DNA of 14,433 bases, taken from Lachnoclostridium sp. UBA1434. GTDB lineage: Bacteria; Bacillota; Clostridia; Lachnospirales; Lachnospiraceae. The DNA is taken from contig DCTS01000068.1 in the NCBI GenBank assembly GCA_002329645.1, positions 1 through 14,433 of the forward strand. Direction: 5' to 3'. Below the pieces are notes generated by a model that worked only from the letters and a program-made list of their open reading frames with translations, made no database searches and was not told the DNA's origin. Each line of letters begins with the position of its first letter. Within the stretch, counting starts at the first letter, position 1. Positions 14,357 to 14,433 of the stretch are shown here, piece after piece. Position numbers and translations under genes: made by a program.

Positions 14357-14433
14357 AATTATCATGCATAATAAGATTAATTATCATGCATATAAGATTA
14401 ATTGTCATGCATATAAGATTAATTGTCATGCAT
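14357..14433. repeat. Tandem 21-22 bp repeat containing ATGCAT, continuing past the window
   Basis: Four successive units begin AATT(A/G)TCATGCAT at 14357, 14379, 14400 and 14421. The first is 22 bases, the next two are 21, and the last is cut by the window end. Each full unit ends in ATAAGATT. Every copy carries the palindrome ATGCAT. Units three and four are identical over the bases visible. There are no spacers, so this is not a CRISPR array. Confidence 0.85.

Larger units (their letters stand above)
14073..14433. other. Intergenic region at the right edge, no gene seen
   Basis: There is no coding frame of useful length. It contains a small hairpin (TGTTG-CTTCA-CAACA, 14107-14121), a terminator hairpin (14170-14204), a possible extended -10 promoter (14261-14269), and a very AT-rich tail with two kinds of short tandem repeats that run to the window end. 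Confidence 0.6.

Noticed and set aside
14357..14433. CRISPR array at the right edge
   Set aside because: Units are contiguous 21-22 bp copies with no unique spacers, and no cas genes are present.

Overview
The window looks like chromosomal DNA from an anaerobic Firmicute, most likely Lachnospiraceae (Clostridium cluster XIVa). This rests on moderate-to-low GC, strong AGGAGG ribosome binding sites, some TTG starts, and the gene order uvrC-hprK-ROK glucokinase-murB-rapZ-whiA-HPr. All genes lie on the + strand. The taxonomic placement is inference; no 16S or other marker is present.

Left part (1-4029): the tail of a DegT/DnrJ/EryC1/StrS sugar aminotransferase, a full-length Maf/DUF115 (MptE-like) protein, a family-2 glycosyltransferase with a helical repeat tail, and a short second Maf-like protein that keeps only the N-terminal region. 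Together these look like the end of a flagellin or surface nonulosonate glycosylation island. A short array of palindromic 18-19 bp repeats lies between the last two.

Middle (4077-6949): a divergent signal peptidase II (lspA, TTG start), a 362-base intergenic region, then ftsH. The intergenic region holds a terminator-like stem with two competing left arms, a cluster of three tandem 17-bp hairpin units closed by an outer stem, and a good promoter (TTGATT-17-TATAAT) in front of ftsH. FtsH ends in a low-complexity Ala/Gly/Asp/Lys tail encoded by DNA repeats.

Right part (7073-14072): uvrC, then a tightly packed run hprK, ROK glucokinase, murB, rapZ, whiA and an HPr-like gene, with gaps of 9-46 bases or overlaps. 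It joins carbon sensing (HprK, glucokinase, HPr-like protein), cell-wall precursor synthesis (MurB, RapZ) and division control (WhiA, and FtsH upstream). The most notable point is that the HPr-like protein has Glu at position 15 instead of the phosphorylatable His but keeps Ser46. It should therefore act as a Crh-type regulator modified by the HprK encoded upstream, not as a PTS phosphocarrier. It sits directly after whiA, where crh sits in Bacillus subtilis. The yvcK gene usually found between rapZ and whiA is absent.

The right edge (14073-14433) has no gene. It holds a terminator hairpin, a possible extended -10 promoter, and AT-rich tandem repeats that run off the window. I found no CRISPR array, tRNA, rRNA, insertion sequence or clear new defence system.
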